DNA from: Pararhizobium qamdonense
Lineage (GTDB): Bacteria; Pseudomonadota; Alphaproteobacteria; Rhizobiales; Rhizobiaceae
Length of the DNA: 64,000 nt
Direction: 5' to 3'
Assembly (NCBI RefSeq): GCF_029277445.1
Contig: NZ_CP119566.1
Span: 4,280,001 to 4,344,000, forward strand
In this document: piece by piece, positions 17,858 to 26,482 of the stretch
Numbering within the stretch: position 1 is the first letter of the stretch
How the letters are laid out: each line of letters starts with the position of its first letter
Program-made: the position numbers and the translations under genes
Notes under the pieces: model-generated
The model's input: only the letters and a program-made list of their open reading frames with translations
What the model was told of the DNA's origin: nothing
Databases searched by the model: none

Positions 17858-18320
17858 ACAGATGACCCCTACGCTTGAAATTTAGTTAAGTCTTAATAAC
17901 GAAGGCTTGGTTTTTCGGGGGGAAAAATGGCGAAAACGTGCCTCAACCTTTAACGTTGCATTAGGCTCTATTAACAATCTGGGATAATTTAAAATTGCGA
18001 AATTTTGAAATTCTATGATTCAGCCAGTTAAACCCTTTGGATTCAGCGCTTAACCTTCTGAAGGCCGTACGCACCCGTTCGATCATCTATCGGCCGAAGA
18101 AAAAGGATTCAATTTTTTGAAATTGGCTAAATCCATCCCGTTTCGAAGCTAGAGAATCCGATATGCGCGCCATAGGTGCATGATTTTGGCGGCACTAAAG
18201 GGATATTCTTGCCTTTTGGGCAGACCAAACCGCCATCTCGGGGGCGATATTTCGCCACAATTCGCCCCGATCTATCGGAACCGGAACATAGACTATCCGC
18301 AGCTGTTTTTACTTGAAATA
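17858..18320. other. 463-base intergenic region with rlpA promoter and a hairpin
   Basis: This AT-rich gap separates rlpA from the 3' end of the SDR gene, both on the minus strand, so it holds the rlpA promoter. TTAACGTTGCATTAG at 17950-17964 resembles the CtrA consensus TTAA-N7-TTAA with one mismatch. A near-perfect hairpin (TCGGGGGCGA / TCGCCCCGA) at 18238-18270 lies after the SDR stop and may end that operon, though no T tract follows. I see no convincing small gene; the longest new frame has 56 codons without a ribosome site. Confidence 0.5.
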
Positions 18321-19193
18321 TTAGCCACGCCAGTGGCCGTTACTCCATAAATCAGCTAGCGAAATCCGATAGTCTGGAAAGCGGAAGTCGAAGCCAAGGT
18401 CGCGCAGGCGTCTATTGGAAACCCGCTTGTTTTCGCCATAGAAAGACCTTGCCATCGGCGAGAGTTCGGCGGTTTCGAAGGGGATTTCCGGCGGTGGCGC
18501 GATACCCATGAGGCGGGCGGCCTCGGCCACGATATCCTGCGGCGGTGCGGGTTCGTTATCAGTGACATTATAGATGCCACCCGTCGCCCGTCCGGACAAA
18601 AACAGGGCAGCGCCGGCAATATCCTCGACACGGATGCGGTTGAAAACCTGGTTGGGCTTGATCAGGCGGCGCGCGGTGCCGGCGGCAAGATTGCAGAACG
18701 CATTGCGGCCGGGTCCATAGATGCCGGACAGCCGCAAGACCGCCACAGGAATGTTGCTCGCTTCGCCAAAAGCCAGCCATGCCTGTTCGGCAGCGACCCG
18801 CTCGACGGAGCGTGCTGAGACCGGCTCCAGCGACGCGTCCTCCGTCACCCATGCGCCGCCATGGTCGCCATAGACGCCGACTGTCGAGAGATAGGCCGCC
18901 CATTTGAGGTTCGGCATCAGACCGGCAAGCGCCGGCGCGTCCTCCCGCATCATCGGATCGCCGTCGCGCCCGGGCGCAATCGACTGGATGAGATGCGTCG
19001 TGCGCTTCATGACGGCCGCAAGCTCTGACGAGATCACGGCGCCGTCATAAACCAGCGCATCGATCCCGAGCGTGCGCAGGCCCGACGCCTTTTCCTCAGA
19101 CCGGGTGGTTCCCGTGACCGATTGCGCGGCGGGCAGGAAAGCCTTGGCAATCGCCGAGCCGGAAAACCCGGCGCCCAGAACCAGAACATGCAT
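18321..19193 (-). CDS. SDR family NAD(P)-dependent oxidoreductase/epimerase-like protein
   Basis: The 290-residue protein is an atypical extended SDR of the YeeZ/NAD-dependent epimerase kind. The nucleotide site is HVLVLGAGFSGSAIAKAF with GxGxxG at residues 7-12. An active-site Tyr is expected in YLSTVGVYGDHGGAW, and the mid-region VLRLSGIYGPGRNAF is the typical epimerase segment. The true start is the ATG at 19193, which shares a base with the stop of queG (TGATG), so the two are coupled. The substrate is not known. A longer frame to 19307 runs antisense-like into queG and is not used. Confidence 0.82.
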   Translation of the reverse strand: MHVLVLGAGFSGSAIAKAFLPAAQSVTGTTRSEEKASGLRTLGIDALVYDGAVISSELAAVMKRTTHLIQSIAPGRDGDPMMREDAPALAGLMPNLKWAAYLSTVGVYGDHGGAWVTEDASLEPVSARSVERVAAEQAWLAFGEASNIPVAVLRLSGIYGPGRNAFCNLAAGTARRLIKPNQVFNRIRVEDIAGAALFLSGRATGGIYNVTDNEPAPPQDIVAEAARLMGIAPPPEIPFETAELSPMARSFYGENKRVSNRRLRDLGFDFRFPDYRISLADLWSNGHWRG

Positions 19194-20353
19194 CAGACAA
19201 CTCCTGCCAGTTTCCATTCGGCGATGACCTCGAGATCGGTCTCGTCCTGCCGTCTTGCCGCAATAGCGGAGAAATCGCCCGCCGTCATCAGCCGCGACAG
19301 CGCCCAAACCGCCATGCCCCGCACCACTGGCGATGGATCGGCCGAAAGGGTGAGACAGAGGCTGGTCAGCCCGCTATCGCCGGAATTTCCGGCAGCGATC
19401 AGGCAGTTGCGGACAAACCGGTCGCGGCCGATACGCTTCACCGGCGATCCGGAAAAGAAGGTGCGAAATGCGGAATCGTCGAGCTGCAGCAGAAACGAGA
19501 GCGGCGGCTCCTTCAGGTCCTCGCGCGCCTTCAGCTTCATCTCGGAGGCTGCGGCTGCAAACTTGTTCCAGGGACAGGCGGCCAGACAGTCGTCGCAACC
19601 ATAGATGCGGTTGCCGATCCGGGGGCGAAGGGCGGGATCGATCGGGCCCTTATGTTCGATCGTCAGATAGGAAATGCAACGGCGCGCATCGATCCGGTAG
19701 GGTGCCGGAAACGCATCGGTCGGACAGGCGTCGAGACAGGCGCGGCACGAGCCGCAATGATCCCGTTCGGGCAAGTCGATCGCAAGATCGGCGGTGGTGA
19801 ACAGGCTGCCGAGAAACAGCCAGGAGCCGAATTCGCGGCTGACAAGATTGGTATGCTTGCCCTGCCAGCCAAGGCCGGCCTGTTCTGCCAGCGGCTTTTC
19901 CATCACAGGTGCCGTATCGACGAAAACCTTGACGTCTTCGCCTGCCCTCGCGGCAAAGCGCGTCGCCACCTCTTTCAGCTTGCCCTTGATCACATCGTGA
20001 TAGTCGCGGTTTCTCGCATAGACCGAGATCGCACCAAGCTCCCGCTTGTCGAGAATGGTGCGCGGGTCTTCGTCCGGCCCATAGTTCATGCCGAACAGCA
20101 CGACGGAGCGCACGTCGCTCCACAGCACGCGGGGATCGGCGCGGCGCGCTTGCGTCTCCGCCATCCAGTCCATGGTGCCGTGATAGCCGTGCGAGAGGAA
20201 ATCGGCGAGCCGCTCAGGTGCTTGGGGAATGGAATCGGGCAGCGTCACCCGGCAGACGTCGAAACCCTTGTCGCGGGCCTCATCCTTCAGGAAACTGGTG
20301 AGCGTCCGGCGCCTCCTGTCATGCTTCTCCTCAAGGAGCGCATTGCCGGGCAC
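19193..20353 (-). CDS. queG: epoxyqueuosine reductase
   Basis: QueG reduces epoxyqueuosine to queuosine in tRNA anticodons, using cobalamin and two [4Fe-4S] clusters. Both cluster motifs are intact: CGSCRACLDACPTDAF and CDDCLAACPWN. The cobalamin/active-site region DTAPVMEKPLAEQAGLGWQGKHTN is also present, with the catalytic Asp. The C-terminus has a HEAT-like repeat (FVRNCLIAAGNSGDSGL). The start is a GTG at 20353. AAGGAG seven bases upstream overlaps the GST stop codon (TAAGGAG), while ATGs nearby are in other frames. The gene is 11 bases after the GST gene and overlaps the SDR gene, forming a three-gene operon. Confidence 0.95.
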   Translation of the reverse strand: MPGNALLEEKHDRRRRTLTSFLKDEARDKGFDVCRVTLPDSIPQAPERLADFLSHGYHGTMDWMAETQARRADPRVLWSDVRSVVLFGMNYGPDEDPRTILDKRELGAISVYARNRDYHDVIKGKLKEVATRFAARAGEDVKVFVDTAPVMEKPLAEQAGLGWQGKHTNLVSREFGSWLFLGSLFTTADLAIDLPERDHCGSCRACLDACPTDAFPAPYRIDARRCISYLTIEHKGPIDPALRPRIGNRIYGCDDCLAACPWNKFAAAASEMKLKAREDLKEPPLSFLLQLDDSAFRTFFSGSPVKRIGRDRFVRNCLIAAGNSGDSGLTSLCLTLSADPSPVVRGMAVWALSRLMTAGDFSAIAARRQDETDLEVIAEWKLAGVV

Positions 20354-20364
20354 TGGACCGCTCC

Positions 20365-21057
20365 TTAAAAATCGAGATCGGCGTAATGGGACACCGGCGT
20401 GACGCCGCGCACGCGCTCGGCCAGCAACGGCCGGAACGACGGGCGCGACTTGAGGCGCTGGTACCAGTCCTTGACGGCCGGCGCCTCCGACCAGTCGATT
20501 TCGCCGAGATAGTCCAGCACCGAAATGGCAGCCGCCGCCGCGAGGTCGGCATAGGACAGCCGGTCGCCGGCCAGATAGGTGCGCGAGCCCGCAAGCCAGC
20601 CCAGATATTTCAGATGCTGGCGGATATTGGACCGCGATGTTCGCAGCATTTTGGAGTCCGGCGCGCCACCGCCCTGGTCGGGCGTCATCTGCAGCTTGAA
20701 GATACGCTCGCGCACCAGCGGCCGCGTCACGTCGGCTTCCATCTTCTGCAGGAACCACTCGACCAGCCGGCGGATTTCCGCCCGCTGGAACGGGTCTTCC
20801 GCCAGAAGCCGCCGGTCGCGCTTCAAGACACCGTGGGTCTCATCGACATATTCGGAAATGACCATCGCGCCACAGAGCGCCCGCATGCTGTCATCGACAT
20901 AAACCGGCAATGTGCCGGCCGGGTTGAGCGTCAGGAAATCCCGCCGCCTTTCCCAGGGCTGCTCTTCCGCCAGTTCCGTCTGATAGCCGTATTCCGACAG
21001 GATCAGGCGGACGAACCGGGAGGAGGTGGACATCGGGTGGTGATAAAGTGTCGGCAT
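20365..21057 (-). CDS. glutathione S-transferase family protein
   Basis: This 230-residue protein has an N-terminal thioredoxin-like domain (LYHHPMSTSSRFVRLILSEYGY, with Ser/Arg in the glutathione-activating position). The cis-Pro segment is NPAGTLPVYVDD. The all-helical C-terminal domain contains LAGDRLSYADLAAAAAISVLDYLG, the conserved N-capping box. It conjugates or reduces electrophiles using glutathione; gshB lies 20 kb away. The ATG at 21057 begins the conserved first strand; the longer start at 21123 adds a basic, unconserved 22-residue stretch. Its stop codon is part of the queG ribosome site. Confidence 0.88.
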   Translation of the reverse strand: MPTLYHHPMSTSSRFVRLILSEYGYQTELAEEQPWERRRDFLTLNPAGTLPVYVDDSMRALCGAMVISEYVDETHGVLKRDRRLLAEDPFQRAEIRRLVEWFLQKMEADVTRPLVRERIFKLQMTPDQGGGAPDSKMLRTSRSNIRQHLKYLGWLAGSRTYLAGDRLSYADLAAAAAISVLDYLGEIDWSEAPAVKDWYQRLKSRPSFRPLLAERVRGVTPVSHYADLDF

Positions 21058-21234
21058 CAGCGATCGGATTTCGTCAGTTCGTTGGGAGGGAACGGATGTT
21101 GCGTGGCGGTTTCGTCTGGCCACGATGCGTTAGAAAAAGCTATAGGAACTTGCTGCCGCAAACACAAGCGAATCAGCCAAAGCCCCTCGTTGGCCCCAGA
21201 GCCTAACCTCCAATGCTTCAGGGAAGCTTAATTC

Positions 21235-22041
21235 ATGGCCGATCAATCGATCATCAGTGCGCTTATCCTTGGCCTTATCGAAGGCCTGACCGAATTCATT
21301 CCGGTATCGTCCACCGCCCATGTCCTGCTCGCCGGGCATTTCCTGGGTTTCAAGTCTCCCGGAAACACCTTTGCGGTTCTCATCCAGCTCGGCGCGATCC
21401 TCGCCATCCTGCTGGTCTATTTCCAGCGCCTGCTGTCCATCGCCCTTGCCCTGCCCTCCAGCGAAAAGGCACGCCGCTTCGTTCTGTCGGTTCTGGTTGC
21501 CTTCCTGCCGGCTGCCGTGATCGGCGCCATCGCGCATGACTTCATCAAGACGGTTCTGTTTGAAACGCCAGCTCTGATCTGCGTCGTGCTGATCGTCGGC
21601 GGTGTCATTCTCTATGCGATCGACCGCATGCCCTTGAAGCCGGTCTATCGCGACGTCATGGATTATCCGCCGTCGCTCGCCTTCAAGATCGGCCTGTTCC
21701 AGTGCCTGGCGATGATCCCCGGCACCTCGCGCTCCGGCGCGACGATTGCAGGCGCGCTGCTGATGGGAACCGACAAGCGCTCCGCCGCCGAGTTTTCGTT
21801 CTTCCTCGCCATGCCGACGATGCTCGGCGCCTTCACGCTCGATCTCTACAAGAACCGCGCCGCACTCGATTTCAACGACGTCACGGTGATCGCGGTCGGC
21901 TTCATCGCCGCCTTCGTGTCCGCGCTGATTGTGGTGCGCTCGCTGTTGAATTTCGTCTCGAACCGCGGCTTTGCGCCCTTTGCCATCTGGCGCATCCTGG
22001 TCGGCACTGCCGGCCTTATCGGCCTCTGGCTGTTCGGCTGA
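21235..22041 (+). CDS. uppP: undecaprenyl-diphosphatase
   Basis: UppP (BacA) dephosphorylates undecaprenyl diphosphate to recycle the lipid carrier for peptidoglycan, and confers bacitracin tolerance. The 268-residue multi-spanning protein has both family signatures: [19 protein letters not shown] near the N-terminus and [19 protein letters not shown] in the middle, which together form the active site (Glu, Ser and Arg). It has seven to eight hydrophobic helices. It is transcribed divergently from the GST/queG/SDR operon and is followed by a hairpin that also serves the opposing gene. Confidence 0.95.
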   Translation: MADQSIISALILGLIEGLTEFIPVSSTAHVLLAGHFLGFKSPGNTFAVLIQLGAILAILLVYFQRLLSIALALPSSEKARRFVLSVLVAFLPAAVIGAIAHDFIKTVLFETPALICVVLIVGGVILYAIDRMPLKPVYRDVMDYPPSLAFKIGLFQCLAMIPGTSRSGATIAGALLMGTDKRSAAEFSFFLAMPTMLGAFTLDLYKNRAALDFNDVTVIAVGFIAAFVSALIVVRSLLNFVSNRGFAPFAIWRILVGTAGLIGLWLFG

Positions 22042-22053
22042 AGCCAATAAAAA

Positions 22054-22088
22054 ACCGCATGCACCTCATTGAAGAGGATGCATGCGGT
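22054..22088 (-). terminator. rho-independent terminator of the small membrane-protein gene
   Basis: Read on the minus strand, ACCGCATGCA-CCTC-type arms form a stem of about 14 bp with a 6-base loop, followed by TTTTTTATT. On the plus strand it sits 13 bases after uppP, so it may act in both directions. Confidence 0.75.
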
Positions 22089-22136
22089 CCCTGGCCCCCG
22101 CCATAGTCCGTGCCGCCGTGTTACGGGCGGAAATTC

Positions 22137-22301
22137 TTATTCTGCAGCGAGCGTGCCGATCGACGCCGTCGTGCAGGGATCGACGCCATAGGCCGGCGCG
22201 CAACCGCTGTGATTGCTGGCGACCGTCTTCGGCGCAGCGAAGGATCCAGCCAGGATAATAAGTGCCGCGCACGCAAAGAAAATCGCGATCGACTTGCCCA
22301 T
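22137..22301 (-). CDS. small single-span membrane or secreted protein, 54 residues
   Basis: I do not recognise this protein. It starts with MGKSIAIFFACAALIILAGSFAAP, a basic N-terminus plus one hydrophobic helix that could be a signal or a membrane anchor. It ends with a short polar tail holding two cysteines (SGCAPAYGVDPC), which could form a disulphide outside the membrane. A purine-rich GAGAGG lies about 10 bases upstream of the ATG. The gene has its own strong terminator 49 bases after the stop, which supports it being real. A longer frame to 22463 adds a segment without family features. Confidence 0.6.
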   Translation of the reverse strand: MGKSIAIFFACAALIILAGSFAAPKTVASNHSGCAPAYGVDPCTTASIGTLAAE

Positions 22302-22490
22302 AAAAAATGTGCCTCTCAAGGTGATGTGACTGCCCCGGCCGTTCCTTGGGTAAACGATGCGGTGCGGCTGCTGTGTATGTGCTGGAACTGTTCTTATCAA
22401 TATCGATACATGTTGAATCGACGGTAAAGACCAATCGCTTTTTTTAGTGAGGCAGAACTGCAACGGTTTGTTCTGCGACAGTCAAAAAGA

Positions 22491-22514
22491 AGCCGCCGGT
22501 GGGCACCGGCGGCT
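22491..22514 (-). terminator. rho-independent terminator of the NDUFA9-like gene
   Basis: On the minus strand a perfect 11-bp stem (AGCCGCCGGTG / CACCGGCGGCT) with a 2-base centre is followed by TCTTTTTG. It lies 39 bases after the stop of the NDUFA9-like gene. Confidence 0.8.
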
Positions 22515-22552
22515 CATGGAACACGATCGTTTCAAGCAGTGTATGCAGAGGA

Positions 22553-23533
22553 TCAGGCGGCGCTGCCGGAGCGGGTATACTGGCCCTGCGGGCGGTAACG
22601 GACCACGTAGGACGGCAGCACGGCCTCTACGGATGTCGGCTCGATGCCGAACGCCTTCAGCGTGCGGCCTTCCGCTTCAGCCGTCGCGGAGACGACATTG
22701 TCGCTCTTCAACAGCGTAACCTGGTCGGCCGTGAGCGGCGGCGCCACGAACGGCACCAGCGAGGCGACAGAGCCGATCAGGGAGGCGACACCGAAGGGCA
22801 GCGGCAGCAGGGTGCGCTTGCGATCGATGGTTTTCAGGAGAATTTCAAGACAGTTCTTGAAGGTGAGAACATCCGGGCCGCCGATCTCGTAGATACGGCC
22901 GCGCGCCACCTTGCCCTCGACGGATTTGGCAACCGCTTCGGCAACGTCGGTGACATAGACCGGCTGGAACGCCGTATTGCCACCGCCCACCAGCGGCAGA
23001 ACCGGCGAGAAGCGCGACATTTCCGCGAACTTGTTGAAGAAGCCATCCTCTGGCCCAAAGACGATCGACGGCCGCAGGATCACCGCTTCCGGAACTGTCT
23101 CAAGGATCGCCTTTTCCGCGCGGCCCTTGCTGCGGGCATAAATCGATTCGGCCTTGGTATCGGCCCCGATGGCCGACACATGCGTCAACGTGGCGCCTGT
23201 GGCGCGCACGGCTTCGGCCACGGCGCGGGCACCGAAATCCTGGACTGAGTCGAACGTGTTGCGCCCGGCCTCAAACAGGATGCCGACGCAATTGACGACG
23301 TGATCGGAGCCATGGACGGCCGCATCGACCGATTTGCGGTAGCGCAGGTTGGCCTGGACGAAAGAAATCTGCCCGACATTGCCCAAAGGCTGCAGGAAAC
23401 CGGCCAGATCCGGGCGGCGCACGGCGACGCGAATGCGAAACCCGCGCTTGGCCAGAGCCCGCACCACATGCCGGCCGACAAATCCGGAACCGCCGAAAAC
23501 GGTGACGAGCGGCGGAAGATTGGACAAAGTCAT
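22553..23533 (-). CDS. complex I NDUFA9-subunit family protein (atypical SDR, NAD(P)H-binding)
   Basis: The 326-residue protein has an N-terminal Rossmann fold (LVTVFGGSGFVGRHVVRALAKRG, GxxGxxG). It follows the pattern of the NDUFA9/39-kDa complex I accessory protein family: NLRYRKSVDAAVHGSDHVVNCVGIL, then HVSAIGADTKAESIYARSKGRAE, where a Ser-Lys pair stands in for the usual Tyr-x-x-x-Lys. In alphaproteobacteria this protein is not always associated with complex I and may have a lipid or redox role. It forms a single-gene unit ended by a strong terminator. Confidence 0.88.
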   Translation of the reverse strand: MTLSNLPPLVTVFGGSGFVGRHVVRALAKRGFRIRVAVRRPDLAGFLQPLGNVGQISFVQANLRYRKSVDAAVHGSDHVVNCVGILFEAGRNTFDSVQDFGARAVAEAVRATGATLTHVSAIGADTKAESIYARSKGRAEKAILETVPEAVILRPSIVFGPEDGFFNKFAEMSRFSPVLPLVGGGNTAFQPVYVTDVAEAVAKSVEGKVARGRIYEIGGPDVLTFKNCLEILLKTIDRKRTLLPLPFGVASLIGSVASLVPFVAPPLTADQVTLLKSDNVVSATAEAEGRTLKAFGIEPTSVEAVLPSYVVRYRPQGQYTRSGSAA

Positions 23534-23654
23534 GGCACAGGCACTCCTGATCTGCAGTATGGCGTCTCAGAGCTACATAGACCAATCGGCGGGCCACGGG
23601 AAGGCTTATCGCAACGGCTTTCGCACCGCTTTTCGCCGCAGGTGCACAGCTGTC

Positions 23655-23942
23655 TCAGGCGCCCTCGACGACGACCATTTCAGCGCTGGCGGCTTCCTGG
23701 CGGATCGCGGCGGCGATCTGGTATTCCGGCGAATTGTAGCAGTCGATCGCCGCCTGCATCGACGGGAACTCGATCACCACGTTGCGGGCACGCACATCGC
23801 CCTCCAGACGCTGGAAAGCACCGCCGCGGGCCAGAAAATTCGCACCGTATTTCTCAAAGGCCGGCTTGGCGGCAGCAACATAATCCTTGTAACGTTCGGC
23901 ATCGCGGACATCGACCCGCGCAATCCAGTAGCCCTTGGCCAT
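23655..23942 (-). CDS. DUF1330 domain-containing protein
   Basis: This is a 95-residue dimeric alpha-beta barrel protein of the DUF1330 family. The typical start is seen (KGYWIARVDVRDAERYKDYVAAAKPAFEKYGANFLARGG), followed by the RNVVIEFPSMQAAIDCYNSPEYQ segment. Proteins of this family resemble EthD/NIPSNAP dimers and are mostly uncharacterised. It is alone on its strand, with the divergent beta-helix gene on the other side. Confidence 0.9.
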   Translation of the reverse strand: MAKGYWIARVDVRDAERYKDYVAAAKPAFEKYGANFLARGGAFQRLEGDVRARNVVIEFPSMQAAIDCYNSPEYQIAAAIRQEAASAEMVVVEGA

Positions 23943-24092
23943 GGCAATCTCCCTTATTTCGTCGCAAGCTGGACGTATCGTCCCGGTTTGTCAGCCAAAT
24001 CACCTGACCGGTCAAGATATACAATCTTCTCAGGAAAGTGCGACAGCCGTGCAACCGGCTTAAAAAGACCTCTGGAATTGGAAAGATTGCGC

Positions 24093-25160
24093 ATGTTTGC
24101 CGGCACAAAATTTGCAGCCCTCTCAGCCGGATTGTTTGCCCTGTTCCTCTCCCCCGGATTGTCGGCCGCCAAGCCCGTGCAATGCGATGCCAGCGTCTAT
24201 GAAAGGGTCAGGGCGCCCGCGACGAAACAGGATGCAACCGTCGAGCTCAGCTGCAATCTGACCCTGTCACCCGGCGATATCATCACCAAACGCCTGATCC
24301 TATCCGGCGCTGCAGCTTCGGGAACGGTGCTGGACTGCAAGGGGGCGACGCTGGACGGGTCGCGCGGTACGGTGAATTTCAGCCGGCCATCCATCCTCAT
24401 CCGCTCTACCAAGCCCGGAAACGGCGCCTGGAGCGCGCCCTCGGATATCACGGTGCGCAACTGCGTCATCAAGGGCGCGGTCCGCCTTCAGGGGCTGGGC
24501 ACCAACGGCCAGGCAAAGGCCGTCAAAGCGTCGTCGCTCACGGAGGATCACACCGCCTTTGCCCAGGCATCGGCTCCGGCGAACATCCTGTTGTCCGCTC
24601 TGACCATCGTCGCAGACGAGAGAGTGCCGCTTTATATCGGACCTGGGGTCACCAAAGTGCGTGTCGAAAAATCCACGTTTACGGGACGGAGCAACGGCCC
24701 GGCCCTTTATCTCGATGCGGAATCGGCTGAGAACACCATTTCCGAAAACCGGTTCGCGGTGGACAGCGCTCGCGAGCAGATCGCCATCGACGGGTCAGCA
24801 AGGAACACGATCAGCGCCAACACCTTCGACAACCCGGTGCGCGGCGGCATTTTTCTCTATCGCAACTGCGGCGAAGGCGGAACGATCCGCCACCAGAAAC
24901 CGCAGCACAATACGATTTCCGGCAATATATTCGAATATCGCAGGACATTCCTGGTCAAGCCTGCGGTCTGGATGAACTCGCGCAACGGCATGCGGCTCTA
25001 TTGCTTCCGCGACCCCGCGCACCCGTTCGGCAGCAGCCTCAGTTCGCAGGACTTCGCCCAGTTCAACACCGTGACCGGCAACCGCTTTACCGGCGCAACG
25101 CCGTCGCTGATCTGGAATTCCGACCCCAGCAATATCGTAACCGGCAATAGCGGGCAGTGA
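24093..25160 (+). CDS. secreted right-handed parallel beta-helix repeat protein
   Basis: The 355-residue product has a clear Sec signal (MFAGTKFAALSAGLFALFLSPGLSAA). Repeated short strands follow with N-rich turns: ENTISENRFAVDSA, RNTISANTFDNPV, HNTISGNIFEYRR, FNTVTGNRFTG. This is the NosD/PbH1 pattern of a right-handed beta-helix, probably about 10 coils. Such proteins bind or cleave polysaccharides, but no catalytic residues can be assigned. The ATG at 24093 starts the signal peptide; the frame is open much further upstream, over the DUF1330 gene, by chance. There is no obvious partner gene. Confidence 0.78.
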   Translation: MFAGTKFAALSAGLFALFLSPGLSAAKPVQCDASVYERVRAPATKQDATVELSCNLTLSPGDIITKRLILSGAAASGTVLDCKGATLDGSRGTVNFSRPSILIRSTKPGNGAWSAPSDITVRNCVIKGAVRLQGLGTNGQAKAVKASSLTEDHTAFAQASAPANILLSALTIVADERVPLYIGPGVTKVRVEKSTFTGRSNGPALYLDAESAENTISENRFAVDSAREQIAIDGSARNTISANTFDNPVRGGIFLYRNCGEGGTIRHQKPQHNTISGNIFEYRRTFLVKPAVWMNSRNGMRLYCFRDPAHPFGSSLSSQDFAQFNTVTGNRFTGATPSLIWNSDPSNIVTGNSGQ

Positions 25161-25172
25161 CCGGACGGCTCG

Positions 25173-25886
25173 TTACCGGTTGGCAGGCCAGGACGCCGTC
25201 AGCATCTCGTTTAGGATTGCGCGTGCGGCGGCCTTCGGATCGGCGGCTTTCACGATGGGGCGGGCGACCACGAGATGGCTGGAGCCGGCCTTCAGGGCAT
25301 CGTAGGGCGTCATCACTCTTTTCTGGTCCCCGGCCTCGCTGCCGGCCGGGCGGATGCCGGGCGTGACGATGGCCATGTCGGGACCGACGATATCGCGCAC
25401 GGCGGTGGATTCCTCGGCCGAGCAGACGATACCGCCCATGCCTGCATCGCGGGCCTGTGCGGCGCGCCGCAGCACCAACGTGCGCGGATCATATTGATAG
25501 CCGGCGTCGATGACGTCCTGTTCGTCCATGGAGGTGAGCACGGTCACCCCGAGCAGGCAGAGACCGGACCCCTGCGCCGCCTCGACCGCCGCTTTCATCG
25601 CCTTCGGATAGGCATGCAGCGTCAGCATCGACATGCCCATCTTGGCGATGTTCTCGACGCCCTTGGCAACGGTGTTGTCGATATCGAGCAGCTTCATGTC
25701 GAGGAAGATCTTCTTGCCGTCAGCAGTGAGATCGCGGGCAAATTCCAGTCCACCGGCAAAGGCCAGTTGATAGCCGATCTTGTAGAACAGCACGTCGTCG
25801 CCAAGCGTCTTGACGATGCCCTCGGCCTCGCCGACGGTTGCGATATCAAGCCCGACAATCAGCCGGTCGCGAGCGGTCTCAGTCAT
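25173..25886 (-). CDS. pyrF: orotidine 5'-phosphate decarboxylase
   Basis: PyrF makes UMP from OMP, the last step of pyrimidine synthesis. The 237-residue TIM barrel has the catalytic tetrad in [22 protein letters not shown], with Lys and the two Asp residues, plus the first strand [14 protein letters not shown]. The phosphate-binding end [38 protein letters not shown] is also intact. It is of the bacterial type I family. The start ATG overlaps the stop of the upstream histidine phosphatase gene (ATGA), so they are coupled. AAGGA lies about nine bases upstream. Confidence 0.97.
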   Translation of the reverse strand: MTETARDRLIVGLDIATVGEAEGIVKTLGDDVLFYKIGYQLAFAGGLEFARDLTADGKKIFLDMKLLDIDNTVAKGVENIAKMGMSMLTLHAYPKAMKAAVEAAQGSGLCLLGVTVLTSMDEQDVIDAGYQYDPRTLVLRRAAQARDAGMGGIVCSAEESTAVRDIVGPDMAIVTPGIRPAGSEAGDQKRVMTPYDALKAGSSHLVVARPIVKAADPKAAARAILNEMLTASWPANR

Positions 25887-26473
25887 TTTTGCCATCCTTG
25901 CCAGAGCTCCATCGCGGTCCAGTCGCATGCAAGGGAACGGTCTGCAAGGGAAAATGCGTAGAGGCAGCCGCCGCCTGCCGGCTGATCGCCGCCGCGTGAA
26001 ATCGGCAGGCCCGAAAGGTGGCATTTCAGCAGCGTGCCGACGCCGCCATGCCCGACAAAGGCAATCGGCCTTGCCGGATCGTGCCGGTCAAGCACTGTCG
26101 TTACTGCGTCAACGATCCGCTTCTGCGCATCGATGGCCCGCTCCCAGCCCTGAAAACTCTGTTCAGGATAGGCAAAGAACCAGTCCGCCGCCCTCTCGAA
26201 TTCGTCTGGCACGAGAAAACCGGTGGCGGAGCGGTCGTTTTCACCGGACTGCGCCAGCATTTCGACATCAATGCCGCCGGGATGGGCTATGATTGCCGCC
26301 GTTTCCAGCGCCTTGGTCTCGTCGCTAGAGAGAATACGGGAAAGCTGGCGTACCCAATCGCACTGCGCCGCCTGTTGCGCCCGCGCGATGCCGGTCTCGG
26401 ACAGTCCCCAGCGCGGCACCGGCACATCCGGCTCAATGCGGATTTGCGGATGCGTGATGTAGACCCCGAACAT
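25883..26473 (-). CDS. histidine phosphatase family protein with altered active site
   Basis: The 196-residue protein follows the phosphoglycerate mutase fold, but the signature RHG at the N-terminus reads THP ([13 protein letters not shown]), so only the phosphate-accepting histidine remains of that triplet. The second conserved arginine is replaced by lysine ([11 protein letters not shown]). The C-terminal catalytic histidine is kept in [11 protein letters not shown]. Catalytic activity is therefore uncertain; it may be a low-activity or binding member, and this branch is common in rhizobia. It is coupled to pyrF by a four-base overlap. Confidence 0.75.
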   Translation of the reverse strand: MFGVYITHPQIRIEPDVPVPRWGLSETGIARAQQAAQCDWVRQLSRILSSDETKALETAAIIAHPGGIDVEMLAQSGENDRSATGFLVPDEFERAADWFFAYPEQSFQGWERAIDAQKRIVDAVTTVLDRHDPARPIAFVGHGGVGTLLKCHLSGLPISRGGDQPAGGGCLYAFSLADRSLACDWTAMELWQGWQK

Positions 26474-26482
26474 TCGCCGGCC

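Noticed and set aside
21130..22047. A 305-codon minus-strand frame opposite uppP
   Set aside because: It is rich in Gln, Asp and Arg with no domain, and is the mirror of the well-conserved uppP.
23349..24092. An N-terminal extension of the beta-helix protein
   Set aside because: The extension overlaps the DUF1330 gene and lacks a signal peptide, while the inner ATG begins a clear one.
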